Shown here one piece after another: positions 14,659 to 20,597 of a stretch of 20,597 bases of DNA (position 1 is its first letter; the number at the start of each line of letters is the position of its first letter). The notes beneath the pieces were generated by a model that worked only from the letters and a program-made list of their open reading frames with translations, was not told where the DNA came from and searched no databases. The stretch is from Candidatus Heimdallarchaeota archaeon LC_2 (GTDB taxonomy: Archaea > Asgardarchaeota > Heimdallarchaeia > Heimdallarchaeales > Kariarchaeaceae), in NCBI GenBank assembly GCA_001940725.1, contig MDVR01000083.1, forward strand, positions 1 to 20,597. Direction: 5' to 3'. Made by a program: the position numbers and the translations under genes.

Positions 14659-16557
14659 GTGTATGAAATCCTAAAAGAAAAATCTATTCTATTATTAGGT
14701 GAGAGGTATCCTGGTAGAATTGTGTGGGTTCAGTTATACGATACTACTGGAGAGGCTGAAGAAGATGATTTGAGAAAGCTTCTTCTTGAGTTAAATACGC
14801 AAATTCTAAAAGGAAGTATCAAATCTGGGTCTGCTAGAAAATTCCTAGATGGAAAATTATTATATTATTCAATAGACAGAATACCAGGAGAAGAAACCAG
14901 GGATAAAATAATTTGCCTTTACACGTTGGATACTAGTATTGGTGCTATAGTAAAAAAGGCTATAGAGGCAGTAGGTTATCGGGGTGGGGTATTTTCAGTT
15001 TATTCTGCAAAACGATTTTTTACTGAAATGTGTGATTTACTTGAAAATCCCGAATTATTAAATCAAGAGTCGGTTCCATTAGATCAAGCAATTAAAAAAC
15101 TTGATTCGTTTGATGGATCAAAAATGTCTGTTAACGAATTAGGGCAATTAATCTCATTAATCAATCGATCTCTAAATATGGATACTGAAACACTCGAAAA
15201 ATTATATTTCTTAGTCTACGAAGGTATTGAGGGTTTAGTGGTAAATGGAGCCGGGAATATACCCCATCAGCAGGCAGATTCTGATGAGTTTTTAGATGCA
15301 GCATATATTATCGCAAGAAAGTATCAAGATCAAGGTGGTTTTCATCTGGCCTTAGAACTATATAAGAAACTTATTCCACTTACTCGGGACAATTCAAGAT
15401 TTGATTTGGAAGTTGCATGCCAACTTAGAATTGCAGCTATCTACTATGAATATTTCCCAACATCAGGTGATCTAATATTAGATGTACTTCAAGAAATAAG
15501 TGAAACTACATTATTATCCGAAACAAAGAAGTCTGATATCGAAACTTACTATTGTTTGAAAGGAACTGGATATAAATTCAATAAAAATGAAGAACTGGCT
15601 AAAATCGAATTCGAAAAAGCAATTGAATTTTCTAAAGGTGTAATTAGTTCACCTAAATGGATTTCAGAGGCATATCATTATTTGGGTGAAATAGACGAAA
15701 GCGAGTATCATTTCACAAATGCAATTCGTCAATATTTAACAGCCGCAAATATTTCCTTTTACGCAGGGGATTTAACCAAAGCTGATCAATTTAGTAATCA
15801 TGCTGCAATTGCTGAAGTGCAAATGAGTTCCTCATTAATTCATTCAGCGATTATATCGCATAATGAAAATTTATCAAAAGAATCTGATTATCGAGTTTGG
15901 GATGCTTTACGGACATTAGTTAAAGCCTATATCCATGTTCTTCCTAACGAGTTAAATTCTTTAGAACCTAAAACAACCGAAATTTTAAATATTGCGAATC
16001 GATTATTATTAGTTCCAGGAAAAATTCGAAAAAATAAAACAGTTTTAAGAAAAACCGACCTCATTTTTGAAGAAATTAGAACTTTAGCAACTAAATCAAA
16101 AGCTGAAATGTTCAAACTAGAAGGACTTTCAGATCTTATTAATGCTAACATCCCACTTCCACCCCCAACCTTCATTCTATTAACTTTGGATGGTCGATTA
16201 ATAATAATGGGCGAAATTAATAAGCAAAAATGGGAAAAATCTAATATTCAGGGCGTATTACTAAGTGGAATCCTTTCAGCTATTATGAGTCTTATTACTG
16301 AAGTCTCAGATCAACAAACTAAGCTAAAAACAGTTGATGCTGGTAATTTTCAAATATTACTTGAACAGTCAGAAAATCTTGCTGGAGCTTTACTTGTGGA
16401 TCGTGATATTCCAGTATTAAGACAGGGATTAATTTCTTTATTATCAAAGATTGATGAGACATATGGTGATAGACTCAAATTTTGGGATGGATTTAGTGAT
16501 CCTGAGTTATATGGTAATATCAAGGGATATGCAGTAAATAATCTAACCATAAATTAG
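14659..16557 (+). CDS. Protein with helical (TPR-like) repeats and C-terminal longin/roadblock-like domain
   Basis: A 632-residue soluble protein. Residues about 1-115 form an alpha/beta domain (RIVWVQLYDTTGEAEEDDLR ... LLYYSIDRIPGE ... DKIICLYTLD), possibly another longin-like fold. A middle part, about 205-420, has helix pairs typical of TPR repeats (DEFLDAAYIIARKYQDQGGF, AKIEFEKAIEFSKG, EAYHYLGEIDESEYHF, IRQYLTAANISFYAGDLTKA). The C-terminal 120 residues (FILLTLDGRLIIMGEI ... GVLLSGILSAIMSLITEV ... FQILLEQSENLAGALLVDRD ... ETYGDRLKFWDG) closely follow the Asgard longin/roadblock pattern. Such proteins are likely GTPase-binding scaffolds. The GTG start is forced by an in-frame TAG four codons upstream. 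No membrane segment. The longin call at the C-terminus is solid, the N-terminal one tentative. Confidence 0.7.
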   Translation: MYEILKEKSILLLGERYPGRIVWVQLYDTTGEAEEDDLRKLLLELNTQILKGSIKSGSARKFLDGKLLYYSIDRIPGEETRDKIICLYTLDTSIGAIVKKAIEAVGYRGGVFSVYSAKRFFTEMCDLLENPELLNQESVPLDQAIKKLDSFDGSKMSVNELGQLISLINRSLNMDTETLEKLYFLVYEGIEGLVVNGAGNIPHQQADSDEFLDAAYIIARKYQDQGGFHLALELYKKLIPLTRDNSRFDLEVACQLRIAAIYYEYFPTSGDLILDVLQEISETTLLSETKKSDIETYYCLKGTGYKFNKNEELAKIEFEKAIEFSKGVISSPKWISEAYHYLGEIDESEYHFTNAIRQYLTAANISFYAGDLTKADQFSNHAAIAEVQMSSSLIHSAIISHNENLSKESDYRVWDALRTLVKAYIHVLPNELNSLEPKTTEILNIANRLLLVPGKIRKNKTVLRKTDLIFEEIRTLATKSKAEMFKLEGLSDLINANIPLPPPTFILLTLDGRLIIMGEINKQKWEKSNIQGVLLSGILSAIMSLITEVSDQQTKLKTVDAGNFQILLEQSENLAGALLVDRDIPVLRQGLISLLSKIDETYGDRLKFWDGFSDPELYGNIKGYAVNNLTIN

Positions 16558-16600
16558 TTAACCGATACAAATTTAGAATTGTTAAGAATTAAAAAATCCA

Positions 16601-16618
16601 ATAAATTTTTTATTGTGA
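16601..16618 (+). terminator. T-rich terminator after the longin-TPR gene
   Basis: A run of six T residues in AAATTTTTTATTG lies about 50 bases past the stop codon and can pair with the upstream AAAAAAT. It is a plausible archaeal terminator; evidence is composition only. Confidence 0.3.
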
Positions 16619-16670
16619 TTGTAAGAATTTATTTATGGAAAAATTGCAGAGCTATAAATGAATAAACTAA

Positions 16671-16919
16671 TTATTCAAGATTTAGCTCAGAGAGATTCCT
16701 GGATAGCCACATAAACGCTTTTTTTACTCCATTTCCATATTTTGCCGAAGATGGCAATATACCTGTAGTGGTAGATTTAAACCTATCATTTTTTACTAAT
16801 TTGATAAAATCAAGTGGTTGCAGTGGTTTAAGTTCTTTCAAATCCTGTTTGTTTAACAGAATTAGAAGTATGGTATCTTCATTTATTATATCTAGAGCAT
16901 AATTAAATTGTTCATCGAT
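16671..16919 (-). pseudogene. C-terminal half of an Arf/Rag-like small GTPase, split by an insertion sequence
   Basis: On the minus strand, from the insertion junction, the frame reads IDEQFNYALDIINEDTILLI then LLNKQDLKELKPLQPLDFIK and ends ...GILPSSAKYGNGVKKAFMWL SRNLSELNLE before TAA. NKQD is the G4 guanine-specificity motif and SSAK the G5 motif, both canonical, in the last 80 residues of a small GTPase. The P-loop and switch regions are missing because an IS element begins at 16920. Removing the element and one copy of the duplicated ATCGAT restores the frame with the fragment at 18614-18661. This half has no own start, so it is almost surely silent. Confidence 0.85.
16914..16919. repeat. 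Left target-site duplication (ATCGAT)
   Basis: ATCGAT directly outside the left inverted repeat is repeated at 18614-18619 directly outside the right one. Because the target is itself CGATCGAT-like, the duplication could be read as 6 to 9 bases; six gives symmetrical element ends and an intact reading frame after excision. Confidence 0.75.
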
Positions 16920-16941
16920 CGACAGATAACGTACGTATCAC
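16920..16941 (+). repeat. Left terminal inverted repeat of the IS element
   Basis: Begins CGACAGAT, then AAC, then GTACGTATCAC reading inward. It matches the right end except at the central three bases. Confidence 0.85.
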
Positions 16942-17089
16942 TAATTAAACAATGAATTGATGGAAGTATTACTAGAAACATTCGTTGGTAAGCTATTAGT
17001 TTAAATAAAAATTTCACAAATCTCAAAAATAAGATGGAGCTTCCGCTGGGTTGAGGAGGAGTATCTCTTGTGGGACTTTGATCTCCGAT

Positions 17090-17122
17090 TAATCTAAGAT
17101 TAATCTAAGATAAATCTCAGAT
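17090..17122. repeat. Three 11-base tandem repeats at the transposase 3' end
   Basis: TAATCTAAGAT occurs twice head to tail (17090-17100, 17101-17111), followed by a third copy with two changes, AAATCTCAGAT (17112-17122). The last copy overlaps the transposase stop codon. Could be a transposase-binding or transcription-ending site inside the element, or plain slippage. Confidence 0.7.
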
Positions 17123-18523
17123 CTCTACTTCAGTGCAGAGGAATTCCGTTGATCGGTAATAACCGATCTGTAACAAGCGTCTGGCAAAATGCGTGGGAAT
17201 ATTTTGCCAAACAACTTTTTTTCCTTCCACCACAATTGGTAAATCTAACAACCTAGCCAGCGTTCGGGAATTTGATTGGGTCTGATAACAGATTGGTGCC
17301 AAGACTTGAAGGCTCATGGCAAAGAAACCACGAATCAACTCAATGTCCATTCCTGGAGTACGATCAAGTACTGGCAACGCTTTGAAAGTATTTTCCAGTG
17401 TCCAGCGAAGACGATAAAATCTCCATATTTCTCGAGGGTCTTCCCAATCAACAGTAGTAATAAGGAAATATCGTTTTTCCTTCTTGGTTCCCTTGGCATC
17501 TTGCCACTTACGTCGATAAGCAAGAATCCTTATTCTTCCTCCAAATTCTGACGCGTCAACCCATTTGTCAATGGAGATCCTGTTGGGATCTTCATCAAAT
17601 GCAGTTTGAAATTCTGCAAGCAAGTATTTTTTACCAGAATTTAATCTCAAAATGAAATGCCATTTCTTTGAATAAAACCACCTGATCAGTTTCTTGGTGG
17701 AATAATTAGCATCTGCCAGCATAATCAAATTCCCAAAAAACTGATGAAGTTGCTCCAAAAATGGTATGAGATAGATGTCCTTTTTCATAGGTTGGTACTT
17801 ACCCCTAGCATCGTAGTTTTTCTGAGGATAAGGGAAATAATGTCCCACCACTTGTGCCAACCTTCCAGGTCGCAAAAGTGCTGCAACCTCCACCATAATA
17901 CTTGGAAGATAGGTTTTAACTCGAGACACCCAATGACTTCCCAAATCACCATGTTTCTTGAGATCAAAGGCCTTTTTGATCATTTTTTCATCAATGGCAA
18001 TCCCAACTGCATCCTCAGTATCAGCGTGAGTATTGATGAGCCAATCTTGAAGCTTAGATCCCAATTTTTTCAGATTTTGAAATGGTTTGCATGCCCAATT
18101 ACTTTCCCTAATCTCCGATAAACGCTCTCCAGCTGCCACACTCTGTATTGTCTGAAGAAGCTGGGATTGGCTCTTGTCATCGAGCTTCTTAAATTCCTCA
18201 ATCTGTGAGGCCATGGGCTGTAAAATCAATTCACGAGATGTACTGGGTGCATCATTAGCTAAATTGAATGAGAGTGCTTTCAAACGTTTTTTGGGGGCTA
18301 GAGTAATCCATAAATCTGCCATAATCCGACTCACGAGGTTAGAGTCAAGGAAAATCCCGTATTCCAAGGCGAAGACTGATTGCAGATAAATTCGGCCATG
18401 ATTGATGTGTCGAGTCCAAAGAATGAAAAACTGGAAATACAACCAATTTGTTCGCTTGATCCGGTGTTTGTAAAATTCGAATTCTTGGTAATTGAAAAAA
18501 TCACCAAATGCAAAGTGTTGCAT
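17117..18523 (-). CDS. IS4-type DDE transposase
   Basis: An intact 468-residue transposase. The catalytic triad is visible: Asp in VGIAIDEKMI (about 178), Asp in IMLADANYS (about 271) and Glu in WRFYRLRWTLENTFKALPVL (about 377), the last being the Y..R...E signature of the IS4 superfamily (DDE_Tnp_1 fold), although the lysine expected six residues later is not in place. It cuts the element ends and joins them to new DNA. The ATG start is about 70 bases inside the right inverted repeat. The reading frame has no stop or shift, so it may be functional. Local GC (about 42 percent by eye) is higher than that of the neighbouring host genes, fitting acquisition from elsewhere. Confidence 0.92.
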   Translation of the reverse strand: MQHFAFGDFFNYQEFEFYKHRIKRTNWLYFQFFILWTRHINHGRIYLQSVFALEYGIFLDSNLVSRIMADLWITLAPKKRLKALSFNLANDAPSTSRELILQPMASQIEEFKKLDDKSQSQLLQTIQSVAAGERLSEIRESNWACKPFQNLKKLGSKLQDWLINTHADTEDAVGIAIDEKMIKKAFDLKKHGDLGSHWVSRVKTYLPSIMVEVAALLRPGRLAQVVGHYFPYPQKNYDARGKYQPMKKDIYLIPFLEQLHQFFGNLIMLADANYSTKKLIRWFYSKKWHFILRLNSGKKYLLAEFQTAFDEDPNRISIDKWVDASEFGGRIRILAYRRKWQDAKGTKKEKRYFLITTVDWEDPREIWRFYRLRWTLENTFKALPVLDRTPGMDIELIRGFFAMSLQVLAPICYQTQSNSRTLARLLDLPIVVEGKKVVWQNIPTHFARRLLQIGYYRSTEFLCTEVEI

Positions 18524-18591
18524 AAAAATTGCAGAAATCGGCTAGTTGTCTACTTAGGTACTACCCACGCTAGCTAGGGGTATTTTTTAGG

Positions 18592-18613
18592 GTGATACGT
18601 ACAGGATCTGTCG
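18592..18613 (-). repeat. Right terminal inverted repeat of the IS element
   Basis: Read inward on the minus strand it begins CGACAGAT, then CCT, then GTACGTATCAC. It differs from the left repeat only at the three central bases. Confidence 0.85.
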
Positions 18614-18661
18614 ATCGATCGAAATTCGACAGTTAGAAGGAATTACAAATCCAAAGAGATA
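18614..18661 (-). pseudogene. Upstream fragment of the split small GTPase
   Basis: On the minus strand this reads YLFGFVIPSNCRISID up to the insertion junction and continues in frame into the IDEQFNYALDI of the fragment at 16671-16919 when the element is taken out. GFV.I.SN.RISIDE is the strand and loop that precede the NKxD motif by about 25 residues in Arf/Rag-like GTPases (usually VFVIDS). A TAA lies just upstream in frame, and no P-loop or switch II motif is recognisable between here and 18797, so the front of the gene is deleted or badly decayed. Confidence 0.6.
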
Positions 18662-18750
18662 TTATGATCAACCTGATTAGGCAATCGAGTTACAATTAAA
18701 TGATATAAAATATAGTAAATTAATCAAAAATTATAGCGTACGATTACCTC

Positions 18751-18774
18751 AAAAATTATGTTGTTTATATAAGA
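18751..18774 (+). promoter_or_regulatory. Promoter of the secreted-protein gene
   Basis: AAAAATTATGTT followed by GTTTATATAAGA. The TATA core is about 30 bases ahead of the ATG, so the transcript should start at or a few bases before the codon. An AAGGAAG lies just upstream of the ATG. A near-identical element sits at 19765-19789. Confidence 0.65.
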
Positions 18775-18797
18775 ATGTCATCAATAAGGAAGTAAGA

Positions 18798-19706
18798 ATG
18801 AAAAGAATTACCTTAGTGGTTTTATTTTTGATAATTCTGGGTTCAACCCAACAAACTTATGGAAGTGAAAACACAAGATCCTTCAAATCGGGGGATATGT
18901 GGAGTATGTACATTACGGATGTGCAATTGACAGAGGTTGAGAACATGCGATTTTTTAGCGGAATGAAAATTGATACCTCCTTTGTTGGTACTAACTTCAA
19001 TATACGTGTTGGAGACTTATATGAGCCTGAAGACAATTCGTATATCTCAGTTGGAGATTTTGATATCTTTCCATTTCATCCTACAGTCGCTGAGTTTACC
19101 ATCGAAACTCGTTTGTATTATGTACCCTCCTATGCGTGGGATTCAGATAATAACAGAAAACAAGTAAATTATTTTCCAGCACCCGCAATTTATATAGAAT
19201 GGGGATTTGTTAAAGCAGAAGCAGAAGGAAGTACATATGTTAAAATGCCTGGAGGGGATAGGTATATTACTGAAAATACGTACGAAGAGAATGATGGTCT
19301 TGGAATAATAAAGTATAAAGCGGACCGTACACAACATCTTGTACCTGATGTTTGGAAGAATTATATTGAAAAAGTGGAATTTGCTTATTTTCTCTCAGAT
19401 GGAATTCTTGCCTATTTTAAAAATGATATATCCTATACAGACATTCTATTAGGAAAGCATATAAACATGCAATCAACATTTGTGCACAGTGATTGTTATG
19501 AGGAAATTCTTACATGTAATAGAATTATGAATAATGAGACAACAGATAAATCCTCAAACAACCGAATATCAACAACTTCCTCTATTACTTCTAATAATTC
19601 TTCTGAAGATATTAATAAATCAAGTGAAGTAGGTTTGGATAACATCAGTCTGATATATTCCCTATCCTTTATTGCCGTGATTACGATCCTAAGAAAAAGG
19701 CATTGA
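18798..19706 (+). CDS. Secreted protein with C-terminal membrane anchor
   Basis: A 302-residue protein. It has a Sec signal peptide (MKRITLVVLFLIILGSTQQT, cleavage likely after YG at about residue 22). A beta-rich outer domain of about 220 residues follows, with DMWSMYITDVQL, FVGTNFNIRVGDLYEPEDN and AIYIEWGFVKAEAEG, and two close cysteines (HSDCYEEILTCN). Then come a Ser/Thr/Asn-rich stalk (about 245-277) and a last hydrophobic stretch ISLIYSLSFIAVITI ending in basic RKRH. A low-complexity stalk, a helix and a basic end resemble archaeal sorting-signal tails of the CTERM kind, though no known tripeptide motif is evident. The fold and job of the outer domain are not recognised. The following gene shares its promoter type. 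Confidence 0.75.
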   Translation: MKRITLVVLFLIILGSTQQTYGSENTRSFKSGDMWSMYITDVQLTEVENMRFFSGMKIDTSFVGTNFNIRVGDLYEPEDNSYISVGDFDIFPFHPTVAEFTIETRLYYVPSYAWDSDNNRKQVNYFPAPAIYIEWGFVKAEAEGSTYVKMPGGDRYITENTYEENDGLGIIKYKADRTQHLVPDVWKNYIEKVEFAYFLSDGILAYFKNDISYTDILLGKHINMQSTFVHSDCYEEILTCNRIMNNETTDKSSNNRISTTSSITSNNSSEDINKSSEVGLDNISLIYSLSFIAVITILRKRH

Positions 19707-19764
19707 TCAAAATACTAGATTTCGCCTTTACCATAACCACTATTAACCCAACAAATACCCAAAG

Positions 19765-19789
19765 AAAAATTATGTTATTTATATAAAGA
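19765..19789 (+). promoter_or_regulatory. Promoter of the two-helix membrane protein gene
   Basis: AAAAATTATGTT followed by ATTTATATAAAGA, matching the element at 18751-18774 nearly base for base. The TATA core is about 26 bases ahead of the ATG at 19809, predicting a leaderless transcript. Confidence 0.65.
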
Positions 19790-19808
19790 GTGATTAAATA
19801 TATAGTAG

Positions 19809-20588
19809 ATGATGAAAAATGCAAGATCGGATAAAAATAGTTCGAGTGAAATAAAAAATCAAACTATTGTGTTCGGGGACAAATTCAATACCTTATCTGA
19901 TCTAGTTATTTATAGGGATTTAATACTAGATTATGATAAAGAATTGGATGAGCGGGTAAAAAAATTCAGATCAAGGCTACTAAGAAATCTGTCCCTTGTT
20001 ATTCTACTGAGTGTTATGATATCATATGTAATTATGTGGCAAACCCGGAGTGATTTGGTTAGATTAACAGTGGTCCTCTTGGATCTGTTTTTTATGATAG
20101 CATTTGCTGCCTATTTACCTCGCTTAACCAAAATTGAGCACTATAAAAGTTATGACAACATAACCAGTGATAGGAATAAAATAAAACAGCTAAGAGAGAT
20201 TTCGGATCTTATATTGATCTGTTGTAAAACTATATTGGATAATAAAAATACAAAAAAGATAAAGGTAAGTTATACCATTAATAAAGGAAAATATGGAGAG
20301 TTATTGAAGAGAATAAGAAATTTCCAACAGAACGACCCAACAGACATAAGTGATTTATTGAAGAGAAATTCAATACCCATACGCCCCGAAATTGTAAACC
20401 ATGAATACGAAAAACATGAGTTATATAGATACATTATGTTAGAGGTCATACAATCAGTAATCATTGACAATCCAGACTCCAAAGAATTCCAAATTTTGAA
20501 ATCAGAGATTGAAAATAGGAATATAATTGAATATGATAAAAAACATCTTCATGAAATTCCAGAGTGGATAAATGAAAGAGCAAACTAG
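19809..20588 (+). CDS. Two-helix membrane protein of unknown function
   Basis: A 259-residue protein. A charged N-terminus (about 1-57) precedes two transmembrane helices separated by only a few residues (LSLVILLSVMISYVIMW about 60-77; LTVVLLDLFFMIAFAAYL about 85-103). A long, highly charged, mostly helical cytosolic part of about 155 residues follows. I do not recognise a family; the layout resembles SLATT-like or other small membrane-tethered scaffold proteins, but no motif supports that. Two ATG codons stand in tandem at the start (19809 and 19812), so either may be used. It has the same promoter element as the secreted protein before it, suggesting joint expression. Confidence 0.7.
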   Translation: MMKNARSDKNSSSEIKNQTIVFGDKFNTLSDLVIYRDLILDYDKELDERVKKFRSRLLRNLSLVILLSVMISYVIMWQTRSDLVRLTVVLLDLFFMIAFAAYLPRLTKIEHYKSYDNITSDRNKIKQLREISDLILICCKTILDNKNTKKIKVSYTINKGKYGELLKRIRNFQQNDPTDISDLLKRNSIPIRPEIVNHEYEKHELYRYIMLEVIQSVIIDNPDSKEFQILKSEIENRNIIEYDKKHLHEIPEWINERAN

Positions 20589-20597
20589 AAACTAGAA

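Larger units (their letters stand above)
16920..18613. mobile_element. Complete IS4-type insertion sequence, 1694 bp
   Basis: The element has 22-bp terminal inverted repeats (16920-16941 and 18592-18613; 19 of 22 positions match), flanking ATCGAT duplications, and one transposase gene on the minus strand. About 175 bases between the left repeat and the transposase stop are non-coding and include three 11-base tandem repeats at their inner edge. It is inserted in a small GTPase gene, whose frame is restored by its removal. The transposase is uninterrupted and the ends are well matched, so the insertion may be fairly recent and the element may still move. Family placement beyond IS4-like DDE type needs a database. 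Confidence 0.88.

Noticed and set aside
15927..16175. Minus-strand frames within the longin-TPR gene (also 16350-16550)
   Set aside because: Shadows of a long gene with clear domain structure on the plus strand.
17276..17551. Plus-strand frames across the transposase region (also 17744-18121, 18174-18389, 18380-18577)
   Set aside because: All are antisense shadows of the intact transposase gene.
1..20597. CRISPR array, rRNA or tRNA genes
   Set aside because: No regularly spaced direct repeats and no conserved rRNA or tRNA blocks were found by eye on either strand.

Overview
The window looks like a low-GC archaeal chromosome segment, most probably from an Asgard archaeon of the Heimdallarchaeia type. 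The evidence is a histone-fold protein, a PAC2-family protein, two longin/roadblock-like proteins, a divergent small GTPase, the remains of an Arf/Rag-type GTPase, a protein ending in a PCI-like winged helix, and TATA-box promoters with short or absent leaders. Placement within Asgard is inference; no rRNA or other marker gene is present.

Left part (1-4200): the 5' portion of a long prokaryotic Argonaute runs off the left edge on the minus strand. After a 600-base spacer comes a plus-strand two-gene unit that reads as a toxin-antitoxin pair: a Panacea/SocA/YwgA-like winged-helix protein followed by a RelE/ParE-like protein. Together they look like a small defence patch.

Middle (4200-9300): a short histone lacking helix 3; a seven-helix membrane protein with a C-terminal CxxC...CxxC module of the kind seen in bacterial signalling proteins; a cytosolic protein resembling an aminoglycoside/choline-kinase fold with its catalytic motifs lost; a membrane-anchored MCP-type signalling protein with no extracellular sensor and a palindrome just ahead of its start; and a small membrane zinc-ribbon ORF that may be frameshifted.

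Endomembrane/GTPase-like block (9295-16557): a longin-domain protein abuts, stop codon to stop codon, a 784-residue protein made of a degenerate CofD-like domain, a charged linker, an alpha-helical region and a PCI-like winged helix. Upstream of that gene and on the same strand are a divergent GTPase and a PAC2 protein. A GC-richer 370-base non-coding stretch with its own TATA box and strong hairpins looks like a stable structured RNA on the minus strand. Then comes a plus-strand protein with a helical-repeat middle and a longin/roadblock-like C-terminus.

Right part (16558-20597): a 1694-bp IS4-type insertion sequence, complete with 22-bp inverted repeats, a 6-bp target duplication and an intact DDE transposase, interrupts an Arf/Rag-like GTPase gene. 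The reading frame rejoins exactly when the element is removed. Beyond it lie a secreted, C-terminally anchored protein and a two-helix membrane protein, driven by near-identical promoters.

The most promising novelty is the CofD-PCI fusion with its GTPase/PAC2/longin neighbours, then the unidentified structured RNA, the Argonaute beside a toxin-antitoxin pair, and the IS-split GTPase.
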